Part shown: piece by piece, positions 21,449 through 31,656 of the stretch | Layout: each line of letters starts with the position of its first letter | Numbering within the stretch: the stretch's first letter is position 1 | From: Charina bottae | Taxonomy: Eukaryota; Chordata; Lepidosauria; Squamata; Charinaidae | DNA length: 64,000 nucleotides | Reading direction: 5' to 3' | Assembly: GCA_023362775.1 (NCBI GenBank) | Contig: JALMGJ010000002.1 | Coordinates: 36,977,914 to 37,041,913 of the forward strand | The notes under the pieces: generated by a model | What the model was told of the DNA's origin: nothing | The model's database searches: none | The model's input: the letters and a program-made list of their open reading frames with translations, nothing else | Program-made: the position numbers and the translations under genes

Positions 21449-23215
21449 ATGAGCACAGCGAAGATGTTGCCGGCAGTCGGGGGAGGTTTTCCTCTGGAAA
21501 GACTGAATGACAACAATTATTCGTCATGGGCATATAAAATGGAAATGTATCTTCGGCGTGAAGGGCTTTGGAGGAGTGTACTTTGCCCTGAACCAGACCT
21601 GGAAGATGAAGAAGTTGCTCTAAAGGAAGATAAAGCATTGGCAAGCATAATTTTATGTCTGGAAGATAGCCAATTGTGTTATGTTAGAGACTGTCAGTTA
21701 GCCTATAAGTGTTGGGAAGCTTTAAAGAATGTTTATCTAAGAAGGCAGCAGTGTTCTAACGTAATTAGATCTAAGCAAAACAGTGTTTCTGTTCAGGAAT
21801 ATTCTGATAAGTCTGAGAATGTTTTGTATGTACGAAAATGTTTTAACTGTGGGTCGCAAAGGCATTTGTTGAAACATTGTGATAAGAAACGGAAGCCGAA
21901 GGCTAAGCTGAAAATTTCCAAGCCGGGAGAAGCTGCACAGCTGTCTTTAATTAGTTCAAGTGTAGAACAAAATTTAAAGGGACCATTTTTACTTGACAGT
22001 GGGGCTTGTCAGCATATAGGAAATAACAGACAGATGTTTAAGAGTTATAGGCAGGCTGATAGAGATCATGTTACTCTAGCTAATGGAAGCATTGCATCTG
22101 TGACTGGTAAGGGATTTGTATATGTACCAGGGTTAAATATTGAATTATCAATGTTGTGTGTACCTGAACTGGAGTACAATATAATTAGTGTGTCACAATT
22201 GGATAAACAGGGTTATACTGTACAGTTTGGTAATAATGAATGTATTGTTATGAAGGATAACAATGTTTGTGGCAAAGGTATTTTGCAGAACAATTTATAT
22301 GAAATAGTTCAAACCAGGACAAGCAGCAACCATCATGGTGTAGCTATGATCAATAAGCCAACACATGATTCATGTGAGCACCTATGGCATAGAAGGCTTG
22401 GGCATCCGAGTTTCAAAGTGATTGAAAAGATGTCAGAAGCAAGTTCTGGAAAGGAATTGAAAAAGTGCCAAGTGTATTTGGATTGCACAGCTTGTAAGGT
22501 TGCAAAGTCAAAGGTGTTTCCTGTGAGCAAATTCAGTGATAGGAAGTCACATAAACATTTTGAATTAGTTCACGCTGACTTAATTGGTCCATTACCAGCT
22601 TCAATAGGGGGTGCTAAATATGTTTTAGTCATTGTAGATGATTACACTAGATTTGGGTTCTGTTACCTATTGAAAGCTAAAAGTCAAACATTTGAAAAGT
22701 TTAGAAACTGGGTGCAGTTTGTGGAACGTAGGTATAGCACAAAAGTGTGTAGTTTACAAACTGACCGGGGTACAGAGTTTCTGAGTGGGAGTTTTCAGCA
22801 ATGGCTCCGTAGAAGGGGCATTGTGCATAGGAGAACTAACCCACATAGTTCAGCTGAGAATGGCGTGGCTGAACGTAGGAATTTGGCATTGCAGACAGTG
22901 AAGGATTCACTCATTGCTGACTCAGGGTTATCAAGAGGATACTGGGGAGAGGCAATATTAACTGCTAATTATTTAATTAATAGGTTATGGAGTGTATCTG
23001 TAAACCAAACTCCATATTATATGTTATATGGCAAGAAGCCACCATTAGCTCATTTGAAGGTGTTTGGGTGCACTGCCTATGTTCACGTGCATAAGGAGGT
23101 ACGTAGGAAGGGACAGGCAAAAGCACAGAAGATGACGTTTGTGGGGTATGAGCCAGGGACCAAAGGATATAGGTTCACTGATGGCAGGAAAGTTGTTATC
23201 TCTAGATCAGCAAGT
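21449..23215 (+). pseudogene. copia gag-protease-integrase, interrupted
   Basis: The open frame starts MSTAKMLPAVGG. Gag is recognisable by the DNNYSSWAYKMEMYL start and appears shortened internally. A CCHC knuckle (CFNCGSQRHLLKHC) follows near 21836-21877, then protease LLDSGACQHI (about 21990), the integrase HHCC (HLWHRRLGHPS to CTAC, about 22380-22490) and the DDE core (VDDYTRF, TDRGTEF, ENGVAERR). The frame is intact to the Penelope insertion, where it runs out within five codons. Copia polyproteins are cleaved by this protease. Probably inactive because of the insertion and a later frameshift. Confidence 0.88.
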
Positions 23216-23290
23216 CTATGAAGGTTCTCAGTCATCCAGGTGGAATTGTCTGTAGCTTGAATCATGTCAACTGGATTTCTATTTTCTTAG

Positions 23291-23336
23291 TGGAAACGTT
23301 TCACTCCTTATCCAAGGAGCTTCTTCAGTCTGAGTA
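23291..23336 (-). ncRNA. candidate hammerhead ribozyme, PLE 3' end (sense to ORF)
   Basis: CTGAAGA and GAAA flank the hairpin CTCCTT-GGAT-AAGGAG (core 23299-23328 read on the minus strand), followed by C and GTT. Stem I pairs for only two bases next to the core, then possible distal pairing, so it is weaker than the 14.1/14.6 kb copies. Confidence 0.6.
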
Positions 23337-23428
23337 AAGTTAGTAAGGGAATCCTTAAATATGTTTCTAGGCTGGCTGTGTGACCTTGCACCTGGGGCTA
23401 GGTCATGGTTATTTTGAGATGTTTGTTT

Positions 23429-25288
23429 CTAAGTCCCTTTATCATCTAAAGGAGGATCGTTAAGATTACCCTGCTGCTGTTGAGCTTGTGAAATGGTCTT
23501 AATCTTCCTAGGCACAGAAGACAAAGCAGGAAGGAAGATAGGGGAAAGGTTATGCCTGAGGCCCCCACCTCTATTCAAGGAAGGATTTTCCAAGTTGGCA
23601 TGAATGGATTCCTTGACCCCTCTCTCAAACCACCTATCTTCTCTGTCTAAAATGTGAACATTAATGTCCTCAAATGAGTGTCCTTTTTCCTTTAGATGAA
23701 GATAAACTGCTGACTCTGGTCCTGTGGTGTTACTTCTCCTGTGTTGGGCCATCCTCCTGTACAAAGGTTGTTTGGTTTCTCCAATGTAGAGTTCAGAGCA
23801 CTCCTCACTGCACTGGATTGCATACACTACATTGCTTTCCTTGTGTTTTGGAGTTTGATCTTTGGGGTGTACAAGCCTCTGTCTCAGTGTGTTGGTGGGT
23901 TTGAAATATACAGGTATGTGGTGTTTGCCAAATATCCGTTTTATCTTTTCAGACACGCCAGCCATGTAAGGAATGACCAGGTTCTTCCGTTTACTCTGAG
24001 TCTCAGCCCTATCTGTCGCTGTTTTAGGTCTGGTAGACTTAGATTTAGTGAAGGCCCAATTTGGATATCCACAGGCCTGCAGAGCTGTTCTCAGATGCTG
24101 CTTTTCATTCTTTTTGGAATCCATGGAGGTGGGGATGGTTTCTGCTCTGTGTGACAATGTCCTGATGACTCCTAGTTTGTGCTGCAGTGGATGGTGGGAG
24201 TCAAACATCAGGTATTGATCTGTGTGTGTGGGTTTCCTGTAGATCCCTATTTCTAGCTTGCCACCGGTCCCAATGAGGACTTCACAGTCTAGGAATGCCA
24301 GTCTGTTGTCCTTGGTGTCTTCTCTGGTGAAGCTAATGTTGGCATCTATAGTGTTTATATGGTCCGTGAAGGCCTGTACTTCCTGGGCCTTGATTTTGAC
24401 CCAGGTGTCATCCACATACCTAAACCAGTGGGTGGGCACCGTTCCCTGGAATGTGTTGAGTGCTTTCTTCTCCACTTCTTCCATGTATAAATTGGCCACA
24501 ATGGGTGACACAGGAGAACCCATGGCACAGCCGTGTTTTTGTCTGTAAAAGTCACCTCTGTATGTGAAATAAGTGGTGTTAAGACACAGGTCCAGAAGAT
24601 GGCAGATCTGGTTTGGGTTGAGATGGCTTCTCCTTTCCAGGGTGCTGTCCTCTTCTAGTCTCTTCCTGACAGCAGATAGAGCATGAGTGGTGGGGATGCT
24701 GGTGAAAAGGGAGGACACATCAAAGGAGACCATAGTTTCATCTGTATCCAGTTTCAGGATCTTTGCTTTGGAAACAAATTCTTCCGAATTATGGATGTGG
24801 TGTTCAGAGTGTCCAACTAGAGGTGCTAGTATGGTAGAGAGGTGTTTGGCAATGTTGTATGTTACCGAATTGATGCTGCTGACTATGGGTCGGAGGGGTG
24901 TTCCTTCCTTGTGGATCTTAGGAAGTCCGTAGATGCAGGGGATGGCTTCTCCAGGATACAGACGGTGGTAGGTAATCCTATCGATGGAGCCATCATGTTC
25001 CAATTGTTTCAAACTGTCTATTGCCTTTTTCTTGTAATTGTTGGTGGGGTCTCTTTTCAGTTTTTCATATGTATGGTGATCCTCCAAAAGTGAGGTAATT
25101 TTATTGTGGTAGTCTGCAGTGTTTAGAACCACTGTACATCTTCCTTTGTCAGCAGGTAAAATGGTGATGGTTTCATCTTTGCTGAGGGCTGTCAGGGCTC
25201 TCCTCTCTTGGACGGTAAGGTTGGGGGGAGGAGGTTGAGCACTGGACAGAGCTGCAGATGCAAGGTCACACAGCCAGCCTAGAAACAT
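23429..25288 (-). CDS. Penelope reverse transcriptase with GIY-YIG endonuclease
   Basis: 619 codons without a stop, starting inside the right terminal repeat, so the true N-terminus is probably cut. Domains: N-terminal PADKGRCTVVL; RT motifs YGLPKIHKEGTPLRPIVS, SFDVSSLFTSIP, GCAMGSPVSPIVANLY and the catalytic YVDD (WFRYVDDTW); then a linker, and a GIY-YIG nuclease with VVYAIQCSEECSELYIGE, TKQPLYRR and a HLKEKGHSF stretch. PLE RTs are related to telomerase RT, and the GIY-YIG domain nicks the target. Compared with about 800 residues in complete PLE proteins this copy lacks part of the N-terminus but keeps both catalytic domains. Confidence 0.92.
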   Translation of the reverse strand: MFLGWLCDLASAALSSAQPPPPNLTVQERRALTALSKDETITILPADKGRCTVVLNTADYHNKITSLLEDHHTYEKLKRDPTNNYKKKAIDSLKQLEHDGSIDRITYHRLYPGEAIPCIYGLPKIHKEGTPLRPIVSSINSVTYNIAKHLSTILAPLVGHSEHHIHNSEEFVSKAKILKLDTDETMVSFDVSSLFTSIPTTHALSAVRKRLEEDSTLERRSHLNPNQICHLLDLCLNTTYFTYRGDFYRQKHGCAMGSPVSPIVANLYMEEVEKKALNTFQGTVPTHWFRYVDDTWVKIKAQEVQAFTDHINTIDANISFTREDTKDNRLAFLDCEVLIGTGGKLEIGIYRKPTHTDQYLMFDSHHPLQHKLGVIRTLSHRAETIPTSMDSKKNEKQHLRTALQACGYPNWAFTKSKSTRPKTATDRAETQSKRKNLVIPYMAGVSEKIKRIFGKHHIPVYFKPTNTLRQRLVHPKDQTPKHKESNVVYAIQCSEECSELYIGETKQPLYRRMAQHRRSNTTGPESAVYLHLKEKGHSFEDINVHILDREDRWFERGVKESIHANLENPSLNRGGGLRHNLSPIFLPALSSVPRKIKTISQAQQQQGNLNDPPLDDKGT

Positions 25289-25312
25289 ATTTAAGGATTC
25301 CCTTACTAACTT

Positions 25313-25362
25313 TACTCAGACTGAAGAAGCTCCTTGGATAAGGAGTGAAACGTTTCCACTAA
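25313..25362 (+). ncRNA. candidate hammerhead ribozyme, PLE 5' end (antisense to ORF)
   Basis: CTGAAGA at 25321-25327, stem II with GGAT loop, GAAA at 25347-25350. It is the inverted counterpart of 23291-23336. Confidence 0.6.
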
Positions 25363-25415
25363 GAAAATAGAAATCCAGTTGACATGATTCAAGCTACAGA
25401 TCTAGATCAGCAAGT

Positions 25416-26559
25416 TTTTGTGAGCACAGCAATTGGCAGAGATTACACGGGAGCAGTGAGGTTTATCTTCCTAGTCAGGGACGTTTAGAGTTTTCAGAGC
25501 GGAGAGAGTCCACTGATGTGATTAAGAAGGAAGAGGAATTAACTCCTAGTGTGCCAATGATGCAGGATGCTACAGTATTGCGTAGATCTGAGAGAGTTAA
25601 CAAGGGCATACCACCTCAGCGTTATACACCAGGTGATGTAAAAGTGTGTTTTATTGATTATGAACCTCGTAATTACAAGGACGTATTGAAGTTGCCACAA
25701 CATGAGCAGAGTAGATGGAAAGCTGCTATGGATGTGGAAATGAAAGCCATTAATTCTCATAAGGTTTTCAAATCTACTAGGCTGCCTGAGGGGCATAGAG
25801 CAGTAGGCTGTAGATGGGTGTATAAGAAGAAAACCTTGGTGAATGGTGATATTCAGTATAAGGCTAGGTTGGTAGCACAAGGATTTTTCCCAGATAAAGA
25901 ATCAGACTTATGATGAAGTTTTTGCACCAACGCTAAGAGGGGAGACATTTAGGTTTGCCTTAGCAATGGCAGCAGCTGGGAATTGTGTAGTACAACATTA
26001 TGATATCACAACAGCATATTTGCATGCTGATTTGAATGAAGAGATCTATATGATTGAAGCCCCAGGGTATGAATCAAAGATTGCAGGAAGGGTATACAAG
26101 TTGCAGAAAGCGTTGTATGGACTCAAGCAGTCGGCACGTTGCTGGAATCTTAGGTTAGATAAGGAATTACAAAGAATGGGATTCAAGTGTAGTATAGCTG
26201 ACCCATGTCTGTATGTAAAGCAATGTGAAAACGATGAACAGATTTTGCTTTTGATTTTTGTAGACGATTTGTGTCTTATAGCGAAAGATCAAAGCAGGGT
26301 AATTGAATTTACTGAAAATCTGAAACAGCACTTTGATGTCAAAGATCTGGGAGAAATTAAGAATTACCTAGGAATGGGTATTCAGAAGGTTGATGGGGGT
26401 TATGTTCTAGAGCAGCGGAAGAAAATTGAAGCACTGCTAAGAGAGAACAATATGGAACAGTGTAAAGAAGTTTCAACCCCGATGACAACAGATTTTGTCA
26501 TGACAGACATTGGAGACGATGAACAAACTTCATGTGATCAAGAATATGTGATCAGTCAA
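25416..26559 (+). pseudogene. copia reverse transcriptase, frameshifted
   Basis: After the Penelope TSD the copia frame continues (25518-25913), giving the RT start (VGCRWVYKKK, ARLVAQGF). It shifts near 25895 and goes on at 25966-26562 with YDITTAYLHADLNEEIYM, KALYGLKQSARCW and the catalytic FVDDL box. The frame ends in a Y(V)ISQ-stop region. RT is therefore recognisable throughout but not translatable as one protein. Confidence 0.85.
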
Positions 26560-26733
26560 TAATTGGAAGTGTATTGTATTGTATTGATTTGCAATATTGT
26601 CCATCTGAGTGTAATGTAGCAGATGTGATGACAAAGCCTCTAAGCATAGATAGACATAGGATGTGTATATCTCAAATGTGTATGTCTTCTATTCTGTACA
26701 ATTGAATGTAATATCTATTGTAAATTGAAGGGC
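26560..26733 (+). pseudogene. copia RNase H remnant (large internal deletion) and polypurine tract
   Basis: The start of the post-RT segment (IIGSVLYCI) is joined directly to the extreme end of RNase H (CPSECNVADVMTKPL), so most of RNase H is deleted. A purine-rich TTGAAGGGC immediately precedes the 3' LTR. Confidence 0.75.
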
Positions 26734-27175
26734 TGTTGGGGTTTGATAAACCCAGGAACTAGATATAAAGTATACAGAGAGGCTTGATTTCTAGGTAAAA
26801 GGTGAAATATTCTGCACAGTCACCCAATTAGCAGCCATTGTTGTAGGAATGATGTGTCATGTGTGACTCATTCAACAGGTGCTTAGAGTTAGGTTGGGTG
26901 TGGTGAATAACAAGAGTGACCTATAATGTGATTGGTCAGGTTCACTATATATGCAGAGACATTCTCATTTCCCATTATTCCCATTTTACCTGTGAAAGCT
27001 GTATCGTTGATGGTGTATCATTTGTTACTTGTGGAAGTGATCTGTAAATATGTATGTATATAAAGTAAATAGGATATTTGATATAACTTCTGTTTGGAGT
27101 CTATTTACTGCATAGTACGTGGATCACTGGTGCCTAGGAGAGAGGCAGGCCGCTCTATCCGCGCTCCCTCTGACA
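26734..27175 (+). repeat. 3' LTR of Ty1/copia element B
   Basis: 442 bp, same ends as the 5' LTR. A diverged solo copy lies at 55561-56027. Confidence 0.9.
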
Positions 27176-27387
27176 GTCCATATTTCCCAAGACTTTAAAC
27201 ATAAAACTCCAGGTCAAATTATCAAAGGCTTTATCTGCATCTAGAAAAATAAGAGCCGCTTGATATTCATTATGATATTGTAAATATTCTGTAATATCCA
27301 AAACAATTCTTACATTGTCTTTTAGCTGTGTTTTGGGTTAGAACCCACATTGATCATGGTGAATAAATTCCTGTAGAACTTTTTTTG
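27176..27387 (-). pseudogene. L1 copy B, ORF2 fragment
   Basis: Minus-strand translation gives an L1 RT stretch with a DKAFD-like segment, WSFMFKVLGKYG and [10 protein letters not shown]. It continues the L1 sequence left of the copia element (20683-20728). At 27387/27388 it changes abruptly into CR1. Confidence 0.75.
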
Positions 27388-28396
27388 GCAGTGCCACCCC
27401 ATCCAGAACCAAAGATGACAACTTCCTGGATACCAAGGGGCCATCAATCCACAGCGACTTGGTCTTGCCAGGGTCCAGCTGAAGCCTGTTGTTCCCCATC
27501 CAGTTCCCTACAGCCCCCAGGCACTGAGACAGGGCGGCAACTGCATCACTTACTTCACCTGGGATGGAGATATACAATTGAGTATCATCAGCATATTGAT
27601 GATACCTCATCCCATGGTGAGAGATGATCTCACCCAGCAGTTTCATGTAGATGTTAAATAGGAGAGGTGAGAGAACCGAACCCTGCGGCACCCCACATAA
27701 GAGGGGTCATGGATCGGATCTCTCCTCTCCTATCACCACCGACTGGGAGCGGCCCCAGAGGAAGGAGGTGAACCAGCACAAAACTACGCCGCCCACCCCC
27801 AACTCCCTAAGCCGCCCCAAAAGGATACCATGGTTGATGGTATCAAAAGCCGCTGAGAGGTCCAAGAGAGCCAGGATGGATGCACGGCCTCCATCCCGCT
27901 CCCGCCAGAGATCATTCATAAGTGCGACCAATGCAGTCTCCATCCCATATCCCAGCCTGAAACCTGACTGAAAGGGGTCTAGATAATCCGCTTCATCCAG
28001 AATCCACTGAAGTTGCAACGCCACCACTTTCTCAACCACCTTTCCCAAAAAGGGAAGGTGGGAGACCAGACAAAAATTGTCCAAGATGGTAGGGTCCAGG
28101 GATGGCTTCTTGAGGAGGGGGTGCACCAACGCCTCCTTAAAGGTAGCTGGGAACACCCCCTCCATCAGAGATGTATTAACCATCGCCTGGACCCACCCGC
28201 AATTCACCTCCCTGGCTGATTTTACCAGCCAGGAAGGGCACGGGTCTAGATGGCATGTTGTGGCATTTACAGTCCGGAGGATCCTGTCCACTTCCTCAGG
28301 CCCAACAGGATCAAACCGTTCCCAGATAACAGGGCAAGACCGTTCCCCTGGCATCTCCCCCGACTGTGCTTCACGCTTAGAGTCCAACTTAGAACG
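27388..28396 (-). pseudogene. CR1-type RT fragment (CR1 copy 2)
   Basis: Minus frames 27707-28435 and 27338-27691 give the CR1 RT with LLDLSAAFDTINH and [14 protein letters not shown], and the catalytic [13 protein letters not shown] separates the two frames at the same place as in CR1 copy 1 (31657-33528). The 3' third of the element is missing at the L1 junction. The 5' end is near 28396. Confidence 0.85.
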
Positions 28397-28419
28397 TCTA
28401 AGAGAGCTTCTGATGCCCA

Positions 28420-28660
28420 GATTTTTAAAAAACACAATTGTATTGATCTTCCTGAAGGTACAGGTAAAGTAGGGGGAAAAAACAGAAAAACAAGACCTGA
28501 AATATCTTAAAGCAAAAACCCTAAATAATCTAGAATAACTGTTAACATAGGTACTAGGAAAAAATTGGAAAATTAATAGTCAGAAAAAAGAAAACAAAAG
28601 AGTAAAAAAATATAAGAGTTAAAAACTTTCTATTGAAATAAACCTGAATTCATTTTATTT
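28420..28660 (-). mobile_element. A-rich L1-like 3' tail
   Basis: Starts TTTTTAAAAAACACAATTGTATTG and then an A-rich stretch, like the other L1 tails here. No coding part is attached. Confidence 0.5.
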
Positions 28661-28751
28661 CTGAATAGGCATGCACAGGATTGTGAGGTTTGTATGGAAA
28701 AGAAAGTTGGCCTGTTGTAGTGCTGAAGCCTGGGGCACATTTCCACTATAG

Positions 28752-28982
28752 GTAGTCCTCATTTAGTGACTGCCTTGTTTAGCAACTGTTCGCAGTTACG
28801 ATGGTGATGAAAAAGTAACTTTACGACCGATTCTCACATTTATGACCTTCGCAGGTCTGTAAAGCAAAGAAAAGCTGAGGTAAGATCATAAGCACAGTCA
28901 TGGTTTCACTTAGAGACCGCTTCACTGAACAACCGAGTCGCTGGTCCCAATTGTGGTCGCTAAACAAGGACTACCTGTACTG
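28752..28982. mobile_element. TIR MITE (TAGGTAGTCCTC ends)
   Basis: Begins TAGGTAGTCCTCATTTAGTGAC and ends with AAGGACTACCTGTA, an inverted repeat. Related copies are at 55138-55320 and 56650-57055. TA at the borders suggests Tc1/mariner, but the superfamily is not settled. Confidence 0.65.
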
Positions 28983-29133
28983 AAGCCTATCCTCCACAGA
29001 TTTCAAATAGTAAGCGATTTTTTAGTTACTAGTCCTGGCAGAAGAATCTGGGAGAAAGATGGGAGCCCACTCTGTACACGACACAAACAAAAGCTCAACA
29101 TTAGAGTTAGCCTGTTTGCCTGATCGAATCGAA

Positions 29134-29857
29134 TTATCCATTCAGTCGTATCCGACCCTTGGCGATTCCATAAGCCAGCTCTCTCCATGATTTCCGATCT
29201 TGTACAGCTTCTTTCAGTTGCTTTAAATTTTGGCCTGTGTCTGCTTTGATTACATCCAACCAGCGCATTCTTTGGCGTCCTCGTCGTCTTTTGCCACTGA
29301 CCGTTCCAAGCATAACGTCTTTCTCCAACAATGTTGATCTCATGACACGACCGAAGTAACTAAGTCTAAGTTTTGTTATTTTTCCTTCTAGTGACATGTC
29401 AGGTTTTATGCGCTTCAACACTTCTTTATTCGTTAGCTTTGCAGTCGCAAGAGCCTCCTCCAACACCATAGTTCAAAAAAATCAATTTTCCTTCTATCCA
29501 ACTTTTTCATCGTCCAACTTTCACAGCCATAAGTAGTTATGGGGAACGCGATAGTGCGGACTAGTCTACACCTAGTTGTCAAGCTGACATCCTTGCTTTT
29601 CCAAATTTGATTCATACTCATCATTGCTGTACGACCCAGCATGATTCGGCGTTTAATTTCTTGGCTACATTCGCCATTTTGATTGACCACTGATCCTAAA
29701 AAGATGAATTCTTCCACGCATTCCACCTCATCTCCATCAATTACTATTTTGATATTTCCATTCTTTGCAGTTGTCATGAGTTTGGTCTTTTTGATATTCA
29801 GAAAGAGGCCAAACTTCTTGCTTTCTTCTTTGAGTTTCATGATTAGGTGCTTTAGGC
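29134..29857 (-). pseudogene. BovB RT C-terminal part
   Basis: Two overlapping frames (29433-29882, 29134-29469) give the RTE thumb and tail: SQEIKRRIMLGRTAMM, TYGCESWTMKK, ELWCWRRLLRL, then GKRRRGRQRMRWLD and the C-terminal GIAKGRIRLNG. A frameshift near 29440-29460 separates them. The first residues of this part follow on from the RT segment at 30271 once the hAT and one TSD are discounted. Confidence 0.88.
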
Positions 29858-30262
29858 CAGCGGTCCCCAACCTTTTTGGCACCAGGGATCGGTTATGTGG
29901 AAGACAATTTTTCCACGGACTGGGGGGAGGGGATGGCGCAGTGCGGGAAAGAGGCGCGATGGAAGTGATAAATAAAATAATGGGTGGGCGACGCGCAGAC
30001 TAAAATAAATGTTGGATTCTGACTTCTCATAAGGAGCACGCAACCTAGATCCCTCAGATGTGCAGCTTACAGTAGGGTTCGCGCTCCTATGAGAATCTAA
30101 TGCCGCCACTGATCTGATAGGAGGCGGAGTTCAGGTGGTAATGCGAGCAATGGGGAGTGGTTGTAAATGCAGATGAAGCTTCGCTCGCTCGCCCACCACT
30201 CACCTCCTGCTGTGCGGCCCGGTACCGGTACCGGTCCACGGCCCGTGGGTTGGGGACCCCTG
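29858..30262. mobile_element. 405-bp non-autonomous hAT element, family 2
   Basis: Ends CAGCGGTCCCCAACC and GGTTGGGGACCCCTG are inverted repeats; TSD CTTTAGGC exact (29850-29857, 30263-30270). Inside is a shorter palindrome with GAGCACGCAACCTAGAT and ATGAGAATCTAATGCC, and GGTACCGGTACCGG near the right end. Non-coding. Confidence 0.93.
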
Positions 30263-30270
30263 CTTTAGGC

Positions 30271-31651
30271 CTTCCTGGGTTTCTGAGATGAGGGTTGTAT
30301 CATCCGCGTATCTAAGGTTATTGACGTTTCTTCCGCCAATTTTTACCCCAATTTCTGATTTGTCTAGCTCCAGTTTCCTGATGATCACTTTGGCGTACAA
30401 GTTGAATAAGAAAGGTGACAGAATGCAACCTTGTCGCATACCTTTCTCAATCTTGAACCAATCAGTGTCACCATATTGAGTTCGTACAGTGGCTTCCTGA
30501 TTTACATATAGTGATTTCATCAACTTCACTAAATGTAGTGGCACCCCAAGGTCTGCTAGGGCTCTCCATAGATTCTCATGGTCAACACAATCAAAAGCTT
30601 TCCTGTAGTCGATGAAGCACATATAAATATTCTTTTGATATTCGCAACATTTTTCCATTATCCATCGAACGTTTGAAATGTGATCACGGGTGCCACGGCC
30701 CCGTCGGAAACCAGCTTGGACATCCGGCAGTTCCCTTTCGATGATTGGAGCCAGGCGTTGTTGTATGATTTTCAGTAGAATCTTGCTAGCGTGAGATATG
30801 AGAGCAACAGTGCGGTAGTTAGAACATTCCTTTGAATCCCCCTTTTTTGGCAATGGAATAAACACTGATTGTTTCCGGTTATGTGGCCATGTGTTGGTTT
30901 CCCAAATTTTCTGGCACAAAGCTCTGATAATTGCAGTTGGTCCTGGCCTTAACAATTCAGCAGGGATGTTGTCAACTCCTGGGGCCTTCTTGTTTTGCAG
31001 TTGGTTCGTTGCCCACTTGACTTCTTCATCAAGGATGGCTGGTTCTAGTTCTGTTTCCTTATCCTCCTCTCTTTGATGTTGCTCCTCTGTACTAGTAGCA
31101 TACAGCTCTTCCGCATATTCTCGCCATCTATTCATGACACCTTGTTGGTCGGACAATTCTTTCCCTTGCTTATCCTTGATGATACCTTTGCGAGCCTTGG
31201 ACGGTGCCCAAATCTTTTTTATTTGTGCAGAAGCATTCCTAGTGTGTCCTTTTTTATAGTCTTCCTCTAATTGTTTGCAATGTTTCTCCCAGTAAACTTC
31301 GCTATCTTTCCTTGCTGCCCTTTGGAAAACAGCATTCAATCTTCTTACTTCTACACGATTGCCCACTGCTTTAGCTGCCTTTCTCCTCTTGGTTATTTGG
31401 ATGGCTTTCTCTGAGAGCCATCTACACCTTTTCTCTGCCTTCTTGCGTGGTATGTAATCATCTGCTGTGCCAATGATAAGCGATTGAACTTCTTGCCATA
31501 GTTCATCAGGCATTTTCTCAGCAGTGTCCAAAACTTCAAACCTATTTTTAACTTCAATTGCACATGTGGAAGGAATTTTGGTGACATCAAGCTTTTTTGG
31601 TGACATTGTCCTCTTGATGTTACTGAGTTTGACTTTGATCTTGGCCACCAG
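30271..31651 (-). CDS. BovB reverse transcriptase domain, long open segment
   Basis: The minus frame 31648 to about 30271 is open for some 460 codons. Motifs: a KKAPGVDNIPAELL segment, WPHNRKQSVFIPLPKKG, YRTVALISHASKILLKI, ELPDVQAGFRRGRGTRDHI, FIDYRKAFDCVDH (catalytic Asp), GMRQGCILSPFLFNLY and LRYADDTTL (catalytic ADD). All RT catalytic residues are present. The upstream part (AKIKVKLSN) would follow the endonuclease directly without the CR1 insertion. The last codons of the reported frame before 30200 read into the hAT. The copy is dead as a unit but this domain has been well kept. Confidence 0.9.
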
Positions 31652-31656
31652 CAGTT

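Larger units (their letters stand above)
23216..25400 (-). mobile_element. Penelope-like element with complete RT-endonuclease ORF
   Basis: The flanks TCTAGATCAGCAAGT (23201-23215 and 25401-25415) are an exact 15-bp TSD. The termini are inverted repeats of about 130 bp (23240-23410 and 25262-25400), each with a hammerhead core. The ORF fills most of the rest. It is inserted in the copia pol gene after the integrase. Confidence 0.93.
20729..27175 (+). mobile_element. Ty1/copia element B with nested Penelope element
   Basis: LTRs at 20729-21179 and 26734-27175 start TGTTGGGG and end CTCTGACA; the flanks GCCCA and GTCCA form a 5-bp TSD with one mismatch. The coding interior shows gag zinc knuckle, protease, integrase, RT and the end of RNase H. 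A 2185-bp Penelope element sits in pol. The LTRs differ at about ten places, so this copy is older than copia element A. It is inserted in L1 copy B. Confidence 0.92.
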
